From Nymphalis io (taxonomy: Eukaryota > Arthropoda > Insecta > Lepidoptera > Nymphalidae): a stretch of DNA of 64,000 nucleotides. Shown here piece by piece: positions 9,386 through 20,449 of this stretch (the first letter of the stretch is position 1; each line of letters starts with the position of its first letter). The notes beneath the pieces were generated by a model. It saw only the letters and a list, made by a program, of their open reading frames with translations. It ran no database searches and was not told the DNA's origin. The position numbers and the translations under genes are program-made. The stretch spans positions 3,968,001 through 4,032,000 of the forward strand of contig NC_065911.1 in NCBI RefSeq assembly GCF_905147045.1, written 5' to 3'.

Positions 9386-11451
9386 TATTACTGTGGTCAA
9401 TGTCGCATATCACTTTCTGACATTTCACGGTGGCGTTCTGCGATGAGTTTTGGAACTTACGGAACAGCTCAACAAGTTATGTTTTGCGATATACCTAATT
9501 TTTATCCGAAATATGAGAAAAAGTGTTTTCTTAAAGTGGTATACAGATGTTTCTAAGCATTAGCGATGTATGGAATGATTGATGTGCTTAACCTGCCAAT
9601 GTATATAGGCGTTACCCCTAAAAGTACTTACCTTTGGCCCAATTAAACATTGAACTATATTACTTATGCAATTATATATATTTTTTTAAATAAGAACGAT
9701 GCCATTTCTTCTAATATTAATATGCAAACATGCAATATAGCCAATTTTTCACACCCTTTTAACTAGTCTATAAAATAATTTTATAGCGGGAATGAAATAC
9801 GCCGAAAAATTTAGAAAGTCGACTGTGTCTTCGGTCACTTTAACGTAGGAAAGTAAACCTTAAGCGTCAACAGTGAGAGTTCATAATAGATTGTGTGTGT
9901 TTAGTCACGTTACGCACACATGCAAACAGACGAAACTTGTTTGACCTTTTATCGGATTGTGAAAGTGGTAAGGCTGTGAACATAGTTATGGCGTTTCGGG
10001 GATTTTATATGCTTAATTTTCATAGTAAAACTTAATTGCTTGTAATTTTCCCACTGTTGGGCAGTCACCATTCTGCTCAGCGATCAGCGAGCACAATATA
10101 AATTAAATATTAGTTAGAAGCTTATGAATATTCACGAGTGGTTGCCTGGGTTTGAGTCCGCAATCTTTGATTACGATTAATTATTCTAACCAATGAACCA
10201 TCTTACTTAATTTATTAACTTACTGGACGTCAAATTTATTTTTTTATTAAGCTAGGAAGACAGATGACGTAGCACTCTTTGAGGCATAAACAATCCTTAA
10301 ATCGTTTAAGGCTAAGGGAATATTGACAATGAACGCATAGAGGCTATCTAAGATATCACATCCGTTGTGGCTGTATTAAAACCAGCCTCACCCTTCAATA
10401 CAAATACAGCAAAACAAATAATGGTGTTTAGCGGTAGAATAATTAATGAGTGAAATAAGATAACTAGACAGATTTACACAAAATCCTACAATGTTTTATA
10501 ATAATTAACGTTACATATTTCATAAATCTCCGAACCCTTTTTGTGTCTTATGAATGACTTATCCAAAGATTGTCTAATTCGAATTTGTTCTCTTAATTTT
10601 GTTTTGCTTTCATATTTCGATGTATATATAATCATTTATTATTATTACATTTTTGAAAATCAAAGTGGAAGTATAATTTTATGAGAAATATTCTCTATCG
10701 CGACCGCGTATCACTAAACGCTTCATGTTAACTAAGGTTGCCAGCTTATAGAAACCATAAAATATTAACACGATTTATCTGTATAATACTGTGTTAATTT
10801 TTAATAATTGCATAAATTAAATAATTGATTGAATAAATCCAGTTATAGCAAAAAAAATCACTTACAAGTAAACTCCACATACACAACTAATAATAAACAG
10901 AGAGTTAAAACCGTACATACGTATTACGTTATGTAAAAATTGAATCAATAGGAATGCATATGTTTCAAAGTCACACTATCCTTTGTACATCTTGTCGTTA
11001 ACTTTATATAACTGCGTAATCAAAATATACAAATTAGTTCTAAATAAAACAGTGATATATTTAGTCCCTAAAACGTAATAAAAACTTTTATTATAGCACC
11101 ATAGAAAACATTAATATCAAAATGTTTAATTTTATTTAATAATAGTTGGCAACCCTAATGACGCGTGTTTACTTCAAACCAATACACGAAGTAATAATTT
11201 TTATAAGCCATGTTAACTGCGCAATTACTTTGTGGTTTGTGCTAAATTCAAATCGTTGTTTTGGAAGTCAATTCATGTTAATTGATATATTATATATAAT
11301 TTTAAATTTATAAGCGTATAAAGTAAATTAGTTTGAAGACTGATGAATAACTGTCATCGTAAACAGGGATTCTCTATTTTATATATTTATCTAGATTATA
11401 TTCCTTAATTTATATACTTGTATTCTTGTTGTTAGTGGTTATGAACACATA
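9386..11451. other. Intergenic, about 2 kb, no gene seen
   Basis: AT-rich, without recognisable genes or complete repeats. A small family C-like piece (CCAATGTATATAGGCGTTACC) is at about 9,595. The short open frame at 9,362-9,556 starts inside the inverted repeat and is not supported. Confidence 0.5.
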
Positions 11452-11462
11452 GACAGATTTTC

Positions 11463-11769
11463 AGTAATAGTAACAGCCTGCTAATGTCCCACTGCTGGGT
11501 TAAAGCCTTCCTTTGAGGAGAAGGTTTGGAGCTTATTCCACCACGCTGCTCCAATGCGGGTTGGTAGAATACACATGTGGCAGAATTGTGAAATTCGACA
11601 CAGGCAGGTTTCATCACGATGTTTTCCTTCACCGTCAAGCACGAGATGAATTATAATCACAAATTAAGCACATGAAAATTCAGTGGTGCTTGCCCGGGTT
11701 TGAACCCACGATCATCGGTTAAGATTCACGCGTTCTTACCACTGGGCCATCTCGGCTTTTCGTTTCATC
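11463..11769 (-). repeat. Family A SINE, full length, with target-site duplication
   Basis: Minus-oriented copy with an intact B-box-like sequence (GGGTTTGAACCCACG on the plus strand) and A-box region (CCACTGGGCCATCTCGGC). The 11-bp repeat GACAGATTTTC flanks it at 11,452-11,462 and 11,770-11,780. The 3' tail is a short ATTACT-type repeat. The two open frames over it (11,432-11,638 minus, 11,700-11,933 plus) are repeat-derived. Confidence 0.92.
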
Positions 11770-11780
11770 GACAGATTTTC

Positions 11781-12390
11781 GTTCGCTTTAACCTTTTAAT
11801 GCTAAGTATAAGATATTTTATTTTGGAACAAATACATTCAACATTTGGTAATATACATATATATTTAAAGTGTTTATTTAATAATATAATTCATCATATA
11901 TTTAAACCATCAAACAAACATTGCTTTATATAGATAAGACATCACTAAGTTCAACCGTACATAACATCAGTTTAACAATAAGCTAAGATGCGCACACGCA
12001 CGGCTATTGAACTGACCTAGTCAGCTACAGGTTTGAGGCGTGGCTCCACTTGTAGAGATTTATCTAGAGAAATGTGATATCAAACAATTCGTCACTTGCT
12101 TTCACTTAAAAAGCCTGCGCGCATATTCTATGGGATACTAATTATATTTTAAATATATATATTCAAATATATTACTTTGTCTGATTATGTAAATTCAACA
12201 TAGCAACTGGAATTTTGTATATGTATATTTTAATTATAATATGTTTTAGCGCGAAAGTAAAATTTAAAAATGGAATTCTAGAGAAACTTTTATGTATGTA
12301 ACGTTAGTGACGCGAAATCGCTTCCGTCATATACTCTGAGTTGCAATTACTATTGATAATTTTGTATTCTGTCAAAAATATATGATTGAA
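11781..12390. other. Intergenic
   Basis: AT-rich, no gene or clear repeat. Confidence 0.5.
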
Positions 12391-12672
12391 CGATTTCGGC
12401 GAAGGCAGCCATTCTCAAGAGAGACTAGACAATTACGCAGGACATAATACAGTGCACAAGTGTGTGTCGAAGCATAGGTGCACTCTCTTAACCCTTCAGT
12501 CTATTAATCCGATGGGACATAAATCCGACACGACTTTAGGTACGAAGACTAGCTTTAGGTTCTTACCGAGGCAATTGAGTAAGAGAACTTTCAGACTACG
12601 GGCATTTTTCGACAAAAAATAATTTTTATCGGCCCGCCCTGGGCCTTGAACGCTCGGAATCTGTGGCCTTAA
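12391..12672 (-). repeat. Family B SINE, interrupted at its head by a family C insertion
   Basis: Body and part of the tRNA-like head in reverse (GATTTCGGCGAAGGCAGCCA to GGGCCTTGAACGCTCGGAATC). The head breaks off at about 12,670, where the poly-T of a family C repeat begins, so family C arrived later. Confidence 0.82.
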
Positions 12673-12989
12673 CTTTTTTTTTTTTTTATAGAATAGGAAG
12701 GCGGACGAGCATATGGGCCACCTGATGGTAAGTGGTCACCAACGCTCTTAGACATTGGCATTGTAAGAAATGTCAACCATCGCTTACATATCCAATGCGC
12801 CACCAACCTTGGGAACTAAGATTTTATGTCCCTTGTGCCTGTAATTACACTGGCTCACTCACCCTTCAAACCGGAACACAACAATATCAAGTATTGCTGT
12901 TTTGCGGTAGAATATCTGATGAGTGGGTGGTACCTACCCAGACGAGCTTGCACAAAGCCCTACCACCAGTAAAAGCCCTACCACCAGTG
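12673..12989 (-). repeat. Family C SINE-like repeat, full length, young
   Basis: Begins with a 15-base T run and ends TACCACCAGTA. Its last 17 bases (AAGCCCTACCACCAGTA) are duplicated once in tandem (about 12,955-12,989). It differs from the copy at 50,930 by only about three bases over roughly 290, so both come from a recently active source. The open frames here are by-products. Confidence 0.9.
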
Positions 12990-13079
12990 AACGAACGAAG
13001 TCTACGAAGAAATCGAAAAGTAGATGGTTTATGGAAACAGTAAAATAAATATCCCATTGACAAATGCATCCTATACTCC

Positions 13080-13276
13080 AAGGCTGGTTGGTGTATTGAC
13101 AATACTAACTCTCGATGTTTTCCACCGCAAAGCACGAGATTAATACAAACTAAGCAATGTGCGGAAACCTACATCATGAGGATCCACCAACCCGAATTAG
13201 GATAGCATGGTGGAATAAGCTCTTACATTCTTAAAGGCCGAGGCTTTAGCCAAGTGGAACGTTAACAGGCTGTTAC
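13080..13276. repeat. Rearranged family A SINE with an inverted internal junction
   Basis: Positions 13,080-13,170 match the family A body in minus orientation (GATGTTTTCCACCG, AGCACGAGAT). From about 13,171 the sequence continues in plus orientation (CCACCAACCCGAATTAGG, GTGGAATAAGCTC, ACAGGCTGTTACT). The copy is therefore a head-to-head composite, from inversion or twin insertion. It is quite diverged. Confidence 0.6.
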
Positions 13277-14227
13277 TTCAATTTACTTCGTATCTCAGCT
13301 TTGCTGTTAATATATACATAAAGTTTATTAACATTTCCACTAGCGATCGTTATATAGCAAAACGATGTTTCGAATACGTTTGACCTTATTTATTAAATAC
13401 GCAAGATTCCAAATACGTTAGTGTGGTGTATCACACAATGATCGCCGTATGGTGACCGGCGTTCTACTTTTACGAAATGAAACAAAAATTAAATAGTGAA
13501 ATATATATGATATATGATAATTTATTAATGATTATAATGAGTCATGTTTTTTTTAGGTTTGAGGTTAATTATGTATACGCAATGACGGATTTTAAATTAA
13601 ATCTCCGCTATTATAATCGGTAGATTAAAAATTTGTACATATATTTCGTTAATATTAAATGCCTCGTTGCTCTAGTGAGTAGCTTATATGGCTATAGATC
13701 TTGAGGTACGGGATACAAACCAAGGTTCGTACAAAAAAAGAATAATATTTGAAAAAGAAATTTAATTTATTAAGATTAGTCTAAGAAGCTATTTTGAATC
13801 TATTTAAGAATAATAAGCTGTAAGTTTTATATAAAATAATCTTTTGTTTTTGAGATACAATCAAATAAAAAGATAGACAGTTTTAAAAGTCGATACTCAG
13901 AGTTCGTGATCATTGACGTGAACACGTGACAAAGAAACTTGAATCTATTTGCGCTGACGCAACAAGAAGTTTCACTTTTGATATAAAAGGGGTCGTGACT
14001 TGTCCGATTCGCTTAGACTACTCGCTTAGACTAGAGGGTAACGGTCTTGACACGGATGTGTGTTACAATATATATCCTAAATACATTGTCCTTGACGGAT
14101 ATTTATAAAAAGTGTCCCATGAAATGTTTAGAAAAACTGTAGGACTATTTTTGAATAAAAAACTCTAAACAAAACAGAAAACGGTAGCGAAATATCAGAA
14201 AGAGATATGAGACTGAATTATAATAAA
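13277..14227. other. Intergenic, one coding-like short frame
   Basis: No gene is established. The 13,926-14,108 frame covers a more complex patch that contains an imperfect tandem TCGCTTAGACTA and is not recognised. Confidence 0.4.
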
Positions 14228-14310
14228 TCAAGAATACACGCATCAAATTAGTATCAACGTTTCAGGGGTGAATGAAGTTAGTTTTTACAGAATATTACTG
14301 CAGATGAACA
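14228..14310 (+). repeat. One-ended copy of the 9,173 inverted-repeat element
   Basis: TCAAGAATACACGCATC plus the internal GGGGTGAATGAAG and ACAGAATATTACTGC text match 9,181-9,300. The right inverted repeat is absent. Confidence 0.6.
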
Positions 14311-14947
14311 AATCAGCCTGAGAATATAATGCCCGCCACAGCTAGATTAAGTCAAATTCCCAAATGCCGCTACCAATGGAATTTAAAATGTTTCTTGATG
14401 TTCTTAGTGCCTAAAAATACAAACATCCTCTCGCTTAAACTGGAACACGTGGTAGTGGCTGTGGTAGAATGACTGATGTTTGGTTGACAATCATACTTTA
14501 CACTCGTCTTGCATAAAGAACCTTTCATTACATTCAAAATAACAAATACGCAAGCTAATAAATATTGAAATTTAAACCTTATTCTAGACAAAAAACAGCT
14601 TAAAATAATATTTAGTTTAAATATCAAAAGATAATATTTATAAGAAACCTTGAGCTTGGCAAATTAGAAAACGACTTATTTTAATGTAAAATAAAATTCA
14701 ATATGCTATGCAGTTTTGTTAAACGCGTTGGTTTGTTTGGTTGGTATTTACTTGAATAAATATTACACAAGGACATTTAAAATAAATAATATTTATTTGA
14801 TATGATAACTGATTTATAATAATAAATAAAGACATAATATAAGTATATTATATTTTTTTGCCGTGGAGTACCGGCTTAGAATAGTACTCCCCCAATCTCA
14901 TCCCGTGGGTGTCGTAAGAGGCGACTGAGGGACGGGGAAAAGGGGGG

Positions 14948-15883
14948 ATGGGCAGCAGCGTCCCCCCTCCCATAAACATCTTACCCCCTACTGCGCTCGC
15001 CAACACGCCTGCCCAGCGCGGCGAGTATGGGCAAACCCCTCCCTTAATGGCAGATGCGCCCAAAAAAAGGCCCCCAGTTACCGGCAAGCCCGCTAGGCCC
15101 GACCAAGGTAGCGGTCGCGGTATCGGCAGGGCAGGGGGTGCTAAGAATCACCGGTTCACGGCAGGCTACCGTATAAAACGACTGAAAATGGCAACGTATA
15201 ATGGACGCTCGATGAGGCTGGACCATCACCTCGCCGAATTAGAAGTAGAGTTAAGTCATATAAACTGGCATATACTGGGGTTATCTGAAGTCCGAAGACA
15301 GGGGGAGGACACGATAACTCTAGAGTCCGGTAACTTACTCTACTTCCGCGAAGGTGATAACCTCTCCCAGGGTGGTGTCGGTTTTCTTGTCAAAAAGGAT
15401 CTCATTAGCAGCATTGTGGAAATCAGTAGTGTGTCGAATCGGGTAGCGTACCTTGTCCTAAAACTTTCCGACAGGTACTCCCTGAAGGTTGTACAGGTAT
15501 ATGCGCCAACTTCGACATACTCTGATGATGTGGTCGAAGCGATGTACGAGGACATCGCAAAGGCCCTCAACGACACCTCGAGGGCCCACTACAATGTTGT
15601 TATGGGAGACTTTAATGCTAAAGTGGGAGTACAAGATAGCGGTGAATCGAAAGTCGGACCTTACGGCTTGGGCTGCAGAAATCACAGGGGGCAAATGCTG
15701 GTAAACTTTCTCGAAGCGCAGGGGCTTTTTTTGATGAATTCTTTCTTTCAAAAGAAGCCTCAGAGGAGGTGGACCTGGCGAAGCCCCGATAACGTGACAA
15801 GGAACGAGATAGACTTTATCATTTCGAATAAAAGGCACATATTTAGAGATGTTTCAGTGATCAACAGTCACTCGAGCTCATGA
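14948..15883 (+). CDS. RTE endonuclease ORF, C-terminally truncated
   Basis: A 311-residue frame. Residues 1-80 are a proline- and glycine-rich leader; the domain proper starts at about residue 81 (MATYNGRSM, ATG at 15,188), which may be the true start. Visible endonuclease motifs are ATYNGRSM (metal-binding Asn), GLSEVRR (catalytic Glu), MGDFNAKVG at about 219-227 (catalytic Asp and Asn), and TWRSP with NEIDFIISN (second Asp) near 276-295. The normal closing Ser-Asp-His motif is absent: the frame runs into VINSHSSS and stops. The catalytic His is therefore missing, and target nicking should be lost. In intact family members this domain nicks DNA to prime reverse transcription. The stop overlaps the next start (ATGA). 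Confidence 0.88.
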   Translation: MGSSVPPPINILPPTALANTPAQRGEYGQTPPLMADAPKKRPPVTGKPARPDQGSGRGIGRAGGAKNHRFTAGYRIKRLKMATYNGRSMRLDHHLAELEVELSHINWHILGLSEVRRQGEDTITLESGNLLYFREGDNLSQGGVGFLVKKDLISSIVEISSVSNRVAYLVLKLSDRYSLKVVQVYAPTSTYSDDVVEAMYEDIAKALNDTSRAHYNVVMGDFNAKVGVQDSGESKVGPYGLGCRNHRGQMLVNFLEAQGLFLMNSFFQKKPQRRWTWRSPDNVTRNEIDFIISNKRHIFRDVSVINSHSSS

Positions 15884-17727
15884 GAAAACGACGAGAACTA
15901 CCATCGTTTTTGTCAGATAAGGCCTTAAACCGAACAATAAAAACGCTGACGCGACGCGATCTCCGACGCTCCAATACCCGTGCCATCAAGGCTGCGATTG
16001 AGCAAAATCGGGGATCGAAAGTGTTCGCTCGCAAATTTGGGAGGCCGCGTCTGACAAAACTTAAAACTGAAAATGGTGGGGTCGTTACCTCTAGGCCTGA
16101 GATTATCGGAGAAGTAGAGAGGTTTTATGGGCAGTTGTTCTCTTCAAGATCGGATAAACCCGTGGGAATCAGTATTGATGACCAGCGCGCCCCTCTTATG
16201 CGCCATTACTCCGAGGAGCTCCCGGTCGTTGACCAAGGAGAGATTAGGGCGGCTCTAGAACAGCTTAAAAACAACAAAGCTCCGGGAGATGACGGAATCA
16301 CAACAGAGTTGCTTAAGGCAGGCGGGACTCCGGTCCTGAAAGAGCTAGCAAGCCTCTTTAATTCCGTCATCCAACATGGCAAGACCCCGGAAACGTGGAG
16401 CGGGAGTGAGGTGGTACTGTTTTTCAAGAAAGGTGATAAAACCCTCTTGAAAAACTACAGACCAATCTCCCTCCTGAGTCACGTGTATAAGCTGTTCTCA
16501 AGAGTCGTCACGAACCGTCTCGCCAGACGACTTGACGAGTTCCAGCCCCCAGAGCAAGCCGGCTTTCGATCAGGCTACAGCACCGTGGACCACATCCATA
16601 CTGTTCGGCAGATTGTGCAGAAGACCGAAGAGTACAATCAGCCGCTGTGTATGGCATTTGTGGACTACGAGAAAGCCTTCGACTCCATCGAAACCTGGGC
16701 AGTGCTCGACTCATTGCAGAGATGTCATATCGATTGGAGATATATCGAGGTACTGAGATGTCTGTACAACGCCGCTACAATGACTGTCCACATCCAGGAC
16801 TGTAAGACGAAGGCGATCCAACTGCGCAGAGGGGTGAGACAGGGGGATGTAATATCCCCGAAACTGTTCACCAACGCGTTGGAAGACGTTTTCAAAACGC
16901 TGGATTGGACTAGGTATGGAGTCAATGTAAACGGCGAGTACATCTCACACCTTCGATTTGCCGACGATATCGTCATCATAGCAGAGTCGCTGGAACAACT
17001 CACCGAAATGCTGCGTAGCCTAGGCGAGTCTTCCCGGTGTGTCGGTCTCGGTATGAACTTGGAAAAGACCAAGGTCATGTTCAATAGGCATGTCGTGCCG
17101 GGACCGATATACGTCGAGGGGAAACCTCTCGAAGTTGTTAGTGAATATACCTACCTAGGACAGATAATACAAGTCGGTAGGAACAACTTCGAGAAGGAGG
17201 CCGATCGAAGAATTCGCTTGGGATGGGCAGCATTTGGCAACCTTCGTCAAGTCCTCAAGTCGTCTATACCGCAATGTTTGAAGACGAAAGTCTTCAACCA
17301 ATGCGTCTTACCTGCCATGACATACGGTGCCGAAACGTGGACACTAACTGCGGGACTAGTCTACAAATTCAAAGTCGCTCAGCGTGCTATGGAGCGAGCT
17401 ATGCTCGGAGTATCTTTGAAGGATAAGATCAGAAATGAGATTATCCGGAAAAGAACCGGAGTCACCGACATAGCTTGCAAAATTAGCAGGCTGAAGTGGC
17501 AGTGGGCTGGTCACGTATGTCGTAGGACCGATGACCGTTGGAGCAGACGAGTCCTAGAGTGGAGACCGCGAATCGGCAAGCGCAGCGTAGGGCGCCCTCC
17601 AGCCAGGTGGACCGACGACCTTAAGAAGGTGGCGGGCACCAACTGGATGCGGAAGGCGGAGGACAGGGAGCTTTGGCGCACCTTGGGAGAGGCCTATGTT
17701 CAGCAGTGGACAACGATTGGCTGTTGA
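15880..17727 (+). CDS. RTE reverse transcriptase ORF
   Basis: A 615-residue frame starting at an ATG that overlaps the preceding stop. Residues 1-110 are linker. Reverse transcriptase motifs follow: NYRPISLLSHVYKLFSRVV at about 191-209, FVDYEKAFDS at about 259-268 (first catalytic Asp), RRGVRQGDVISPKLF at about 316-330, HLRFADDIVIIAES at about 357-370 (catalytic Asp pair), then GMNLEKTKVMF and YTYLGQII. The C-terminal LINE domain includes LKWQWAGHV, GRPPARWTDDLKK and a final YVQQW. All catalytic residues are present and there is no internal stop. The native protein is presumably one polypeptide with the endonuclease. The start used here is created by the deletion, so efficient translation is doubtful. 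Confidence 0.92.
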   Translation: MRKRRELPSFLSDKALNRTIKTLTRRDLRRSNTRAIKAAIEQNRGSKVFARKFGRPRLTKLKTENGGVVTSRPEIIGEVERFYGQLFSSRSDKPVGISIDDQRAPLMRHYSEELPVVDQGEIRAALEQLKNNKAPGDDGITTELLKAGGTPVLKELASLFNSVIQHGKTPETWSGSEVVLFFKKGDKTLLKNYRPISLLSHVYKLFSRVVTNRLARRLDEFQPPEQAGFRSGYSTVDHIHTVRQIVQKTEEYNQPLCMAFVDYEKAFDSIETWAVLDSLQRCHIDWRYIEVLRCLYNAATMTVHIQDCKTKAIQLRRGVRQGDVISPKLFTNALEDVFKTLDWTRYGVNVNGEYISHLRFADDIVIIAESLEQLTEMLRSLGESSRCVGLGMNLEKTKVMFNRHVVPGPIYVEGKPLEVVSEYTYLGQIIQVGRNNFEKEADRRIRLGWAAFGNLRQVLKSSIPQCLKTKVFNQCVLPAMTYGAETWTLTAGLVYKFKVAQRAMERAMLGVSLKDKIRNEIIRKRTGVTDIACKISRLKWQWAGHVCRRTDDRWSRRVLEWRPRIGKRSVGRPPARWTDDLKKVAGTNWMRKAEDRELWRTLGEAYVQQWTTIGC

Positions 17728-17744
17728 TTGATTGATATTTTTTT

Positions 17745-19107
17745 ATTATTGCATAAAATAAGTTTTTTTTATAGAACGATGATAGAGGACACTTGTAAAA
17801 CAAATAAACGACTTGAAGGTAATTAGCCGCTGCTATCCGCACACTGACCATACAAATTAATAAGCTGGTCTTTTCTCCGTTAATGAGCTACTAACAATCA
17901 AAGCGACGTCACTTGTGCCTGTAATTACACTGACTCACTCAAACCGTAAACAAAGCTTTCTTACGTGACACGGGTTTATGTCTACGAGTAGTTAAAATAA
18001 TAGGAACTTCAATTTTTGTAATTAATAGCTGCAGTCATTTAAATAAATAAATAAAAATGCATATATAATCTTATTTATTATTTTCTTATTTAGATAAAAA
18101 ATATTTAAGACACAGATGTTAAAATTTATAGAAAAAGATGCTGTCCAAAAGATTTATCTTATTATTGTTAGGCGTTGAAAAAAATGCGATGACTAAGCGA
18201 TAACGAATTAACAGCGCAAGCTCAAAGCTCGATTACAAGTGAGAATATTATCAGCTTTAATGAACAATAAATCAAAACGATCTTTATTAACACTACAAAT
18301 ACACTAGAATAGTTTTCGAAACAATTTTGATCCATTCACATCACATATTTTGATACTTATAACGTATCTTTAGAAATTATATTTTATAAATGCATTTTGT
18401 AAGTTACTTCGTATAGTATCTGCTAAAACTATTTTACAATTTAGATGCGAATGAAATAATATATATATTACGAATTACACTGATGTAATGTGCGACTAAA
18501 TATTCTTGAGACTTGACTAATGTGTGTGTTCGTTTCGAAGACGTTTTACGAGAGCTGTTTGGCATTTAGCTTTGACCATTCACTTCGCTTGTGTAAGCTC
18601 TTGCTTCACAAGTATATAATATACATCGTTAAACTTCAAGATATAATGTTTCTCAAGAACTACATTTTACTTATAAAAAAATAGAATAATTATTATTTGT
18701 AGTTTTGTTTTTCCTCTAATATCATACAATGCATTAATATCTTATTTAATTCAACATAGTTAAATATATATAAAATTTTCAATCATAAAAACTGTTATGA
18801 ATTTTTAGTGTAGAGACGGCAGTCAAATGAACATATTCTTGAAAAAAAAAACAGATGTTCTATTTATTTATTTCATGATTGAAACATGAAAAAAAACGCA
18901 CTAATAGTGGATTTAATGCTAAAGGTATTTTCAAACCAATCCAAGAAAATTCCGAAAAGTTAGCAAAAAATAAGCGTCAATTTTCTGACCGCTTAGCCAT
19001 ATTATATCGCAGGTTCTATTATATAAAGGTTATATATATTGGCTATTGTCATCACTATCCTAGCACATCAGCTTTATTAAAGAGAATGAATATGAATATT
19101 AGTAATT
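17745..19107. other. Intergenic
   Basis: A 36-bp scrap of family C (TTGTGCCTGTAATTACACTGACTCACTC) lies at 17,912-17,946. The rest is AT-rich. The plus frame at 18,879-19,136 is lysine-rich, runs into a SINE head and is not accepted as a gene. Confidence 0.5.
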
Positions 19108-19122
19108 TATATATAAATAAAA

Positions 19123-19436
19123 GGGAGATGGCCTAGTGGTAAGAACGCGTGAATCTTAACCGATGATCGTTAATAAGTGAATAATAATCACAAATTAAGT
19201 AGTGAATTTTTGTGTGCTTAATTTGTGATTATAATTCATCTCATGTTTGATGGTGAAGGAAAACATCGTGAGGAAACCTGCATGTGTCTAATTTCACTGA
19301 AATTCTGCCACATGTGTATTCCATCAACCCGCATTAGAGCAGCGTGGTGAAATAAGCTCCAAAACTTCTCCTAAAAAAGGGAAGGGATGCCTTAGCCCAG
19401 CAGTGGAACATTCACAGGCTGTTACCTTTACTGTTA
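19123..19436 (+). repeat. Family A SINE with 15-bp target-site duplication
   Basis: Head TGGCCTAGTGGTAAGAACGCG and tail CACAGGCTGTTACC are present. The B-box segment is replaced by a rearranged stretch around 19,165-19,205 in which a TCACAAATTAAG block has been partly duplicated in inverse order. The flanking 15-base repeat TATATATAAATAAAA (19,108-19,122 and 19,437-19,451) is AT-rich but exact. Confidence 0.85.
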
Positions 19437-19612
19437 TATATATAAATAAAAATGAATGTTTGCACACTCGTCCGCTACGCGCTCCTAAAACATTCAACCG
19501 ATTGTGATAAGCCCAAAAAATAAGAATTTTTCCTTGCATGTTTTTCCTTCAATATAATTCTATGTAAATCCATATTCTACCCATGCGAAACCTAAAAGGG
19601 TAGCTTGTTCTT
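19437..19612 (+). repeat. Decayed dispersed repeat (AAATGAATGTTTGCACACTCG type)
   Basis: The block AATGAATGTTTGCACACTCGTCCGCTACGCGCTCC and a distal TACCCATGCGAAACC end match a common lepidopteran interspersed repeat layout, often treated as Helitron-like. No coding region. The family A SINE landed at its left edge. Confidence 0.45.
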
Positions 19613-19974
19613 AATGAAACAAGAGTTGTTCAGTTTTTGCTCGTGCAATTTATATTTAAGCAGTCATCAATAAATAATCGAATCATATAAAATAATGTAA
19701 TTGCAAAGCTACCTGCCTTGACTTCGAAAGGATACGATAAACAATTTATTCCGAGAAACACTTATTAATCAAATTAATGATAAAGGACATTATAAAATAA
19801 ACAGACTAGAATCAAATGTTTCCTGCGTTGACGTGAAAATCGATATCGCAATAACTACATATAAAGATTTATATAAGACATGTATATAATCTGAATCCGT
19901 TTTTAAGTTCTCACACAGAGTTCCAAGAAGAATCAGAACATTACAATTTATCGAATTCCGGAAAAAGACCTTGT

Positions 19975-20182
19975 CCAAGACGAATACAATAAATATTACG
20001 TGTTCCCCTCCTCTTACAACCCGGGTTTCTTCAAAGGAGGTGTGAAGAGGCATCTTGCGGGCCGGCAAGGCGAAGGCGGCTAGTGCAGAACATTCTTCCC
20101 GACTGTACTGGCCGTCGTCGCGTTTGGACTCTACTATCACTTACCATTAGGTGGAGTAGTCATTTGCCCTCCCGGCAAATAT
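19975..20182 (+). mobile_element. LINE 3' end: last codons of an RT-type ORF plus 3'-UTR
   Basis: A plus-strand frame reads SSYNPGFFKGGVKRHLAG and stops at 20,081-20,083. It is followed by GGCCGTCGTCGCGTTTGGAC, CACTTACCATTAGGTGGAG and a terminal CCCGGCAAATATAAATATA tail. This is the 3' end of a 5'-truncated non-LTR element distinct from the RTE and R1 copies here. The clade (jockey- or CR1-like) is not decided. Confidence 0.6.
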
Positions 20183-20449
20183 AAATATATATATATCAAA
20201 TTTCGAGGCTATAGAACTTTGACCAAAATTTTGTAATTTTCAGGTTTTCATTATATTTTAATAAGGGGATATTACGTGTCTCGCCTCTATCTACCTATCT
20301 ATCTAGCGCCTCAATTTCTCAATTCGAACCGCTGTAACTCCAAAACTAAGGCTCAAAAGGAAAAAAGCTTTGTTGTAAAAAAGAAAAAAGATATTGTAAT
20401 CGTGTCGCTTACATAAAACCAAAACGAGTTTTTTAGGCTTATCATCTTT

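Larger units (their letters stand above)
14860..17734 (+). mobile_element. RTE-clade LINE with 10-bp target-site duplication, internally deleted
   Basis: A 2,875-bp element bounded exactly by the 10-bp repeat ATATTTTTTT (14,850-14,859 and 17,735-17,744). It starts GCCGTGGAGTACCGG, encodes an apurinic-type endonuclease and a reverse transcriptase, and ends GGCTGTTGATTGATTG. A short-repeat 3' end in place of poly(A), and the endonuclease-RT order without a gag-like ORF, are hallmarks of the RTE clade. Family members usually encode one long ORF. Here the frame is broken at about 15,870-15,885, where the end of the endonuclease domain is lost. Base composition is far richer in G+C than the flanks. 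Three truncated relatives lie at 389, 24,873 and 29,540. Confidence 0.93.

Noticed and set aside
12732..13043. 103-codon plus-strand frame, and matching frames at 7,714 and 51,050
   Set aside because: The same family C repeat translated repeatedly; no start, stop or codon conservation beyond what the repeat gives.
15458..15838. 126-codon minus-strand frame
   Set aside because: Shadow of the RTE endonuclease ORF on the opposite strand.
16725..17084. 119-codon minus-strand frame (and its equivalent at 30,199-30,558)
   Set aside because: Shadow of the RT ORF, present in both copies because the element sequence is shared.
18879..19136. 85-codon plus-strand frame rich in lysine
   Set aside because: No motif, begins in an A-rich tract and runs into the head of a SINE; chance in AT-rich DNA is the simpler reading.
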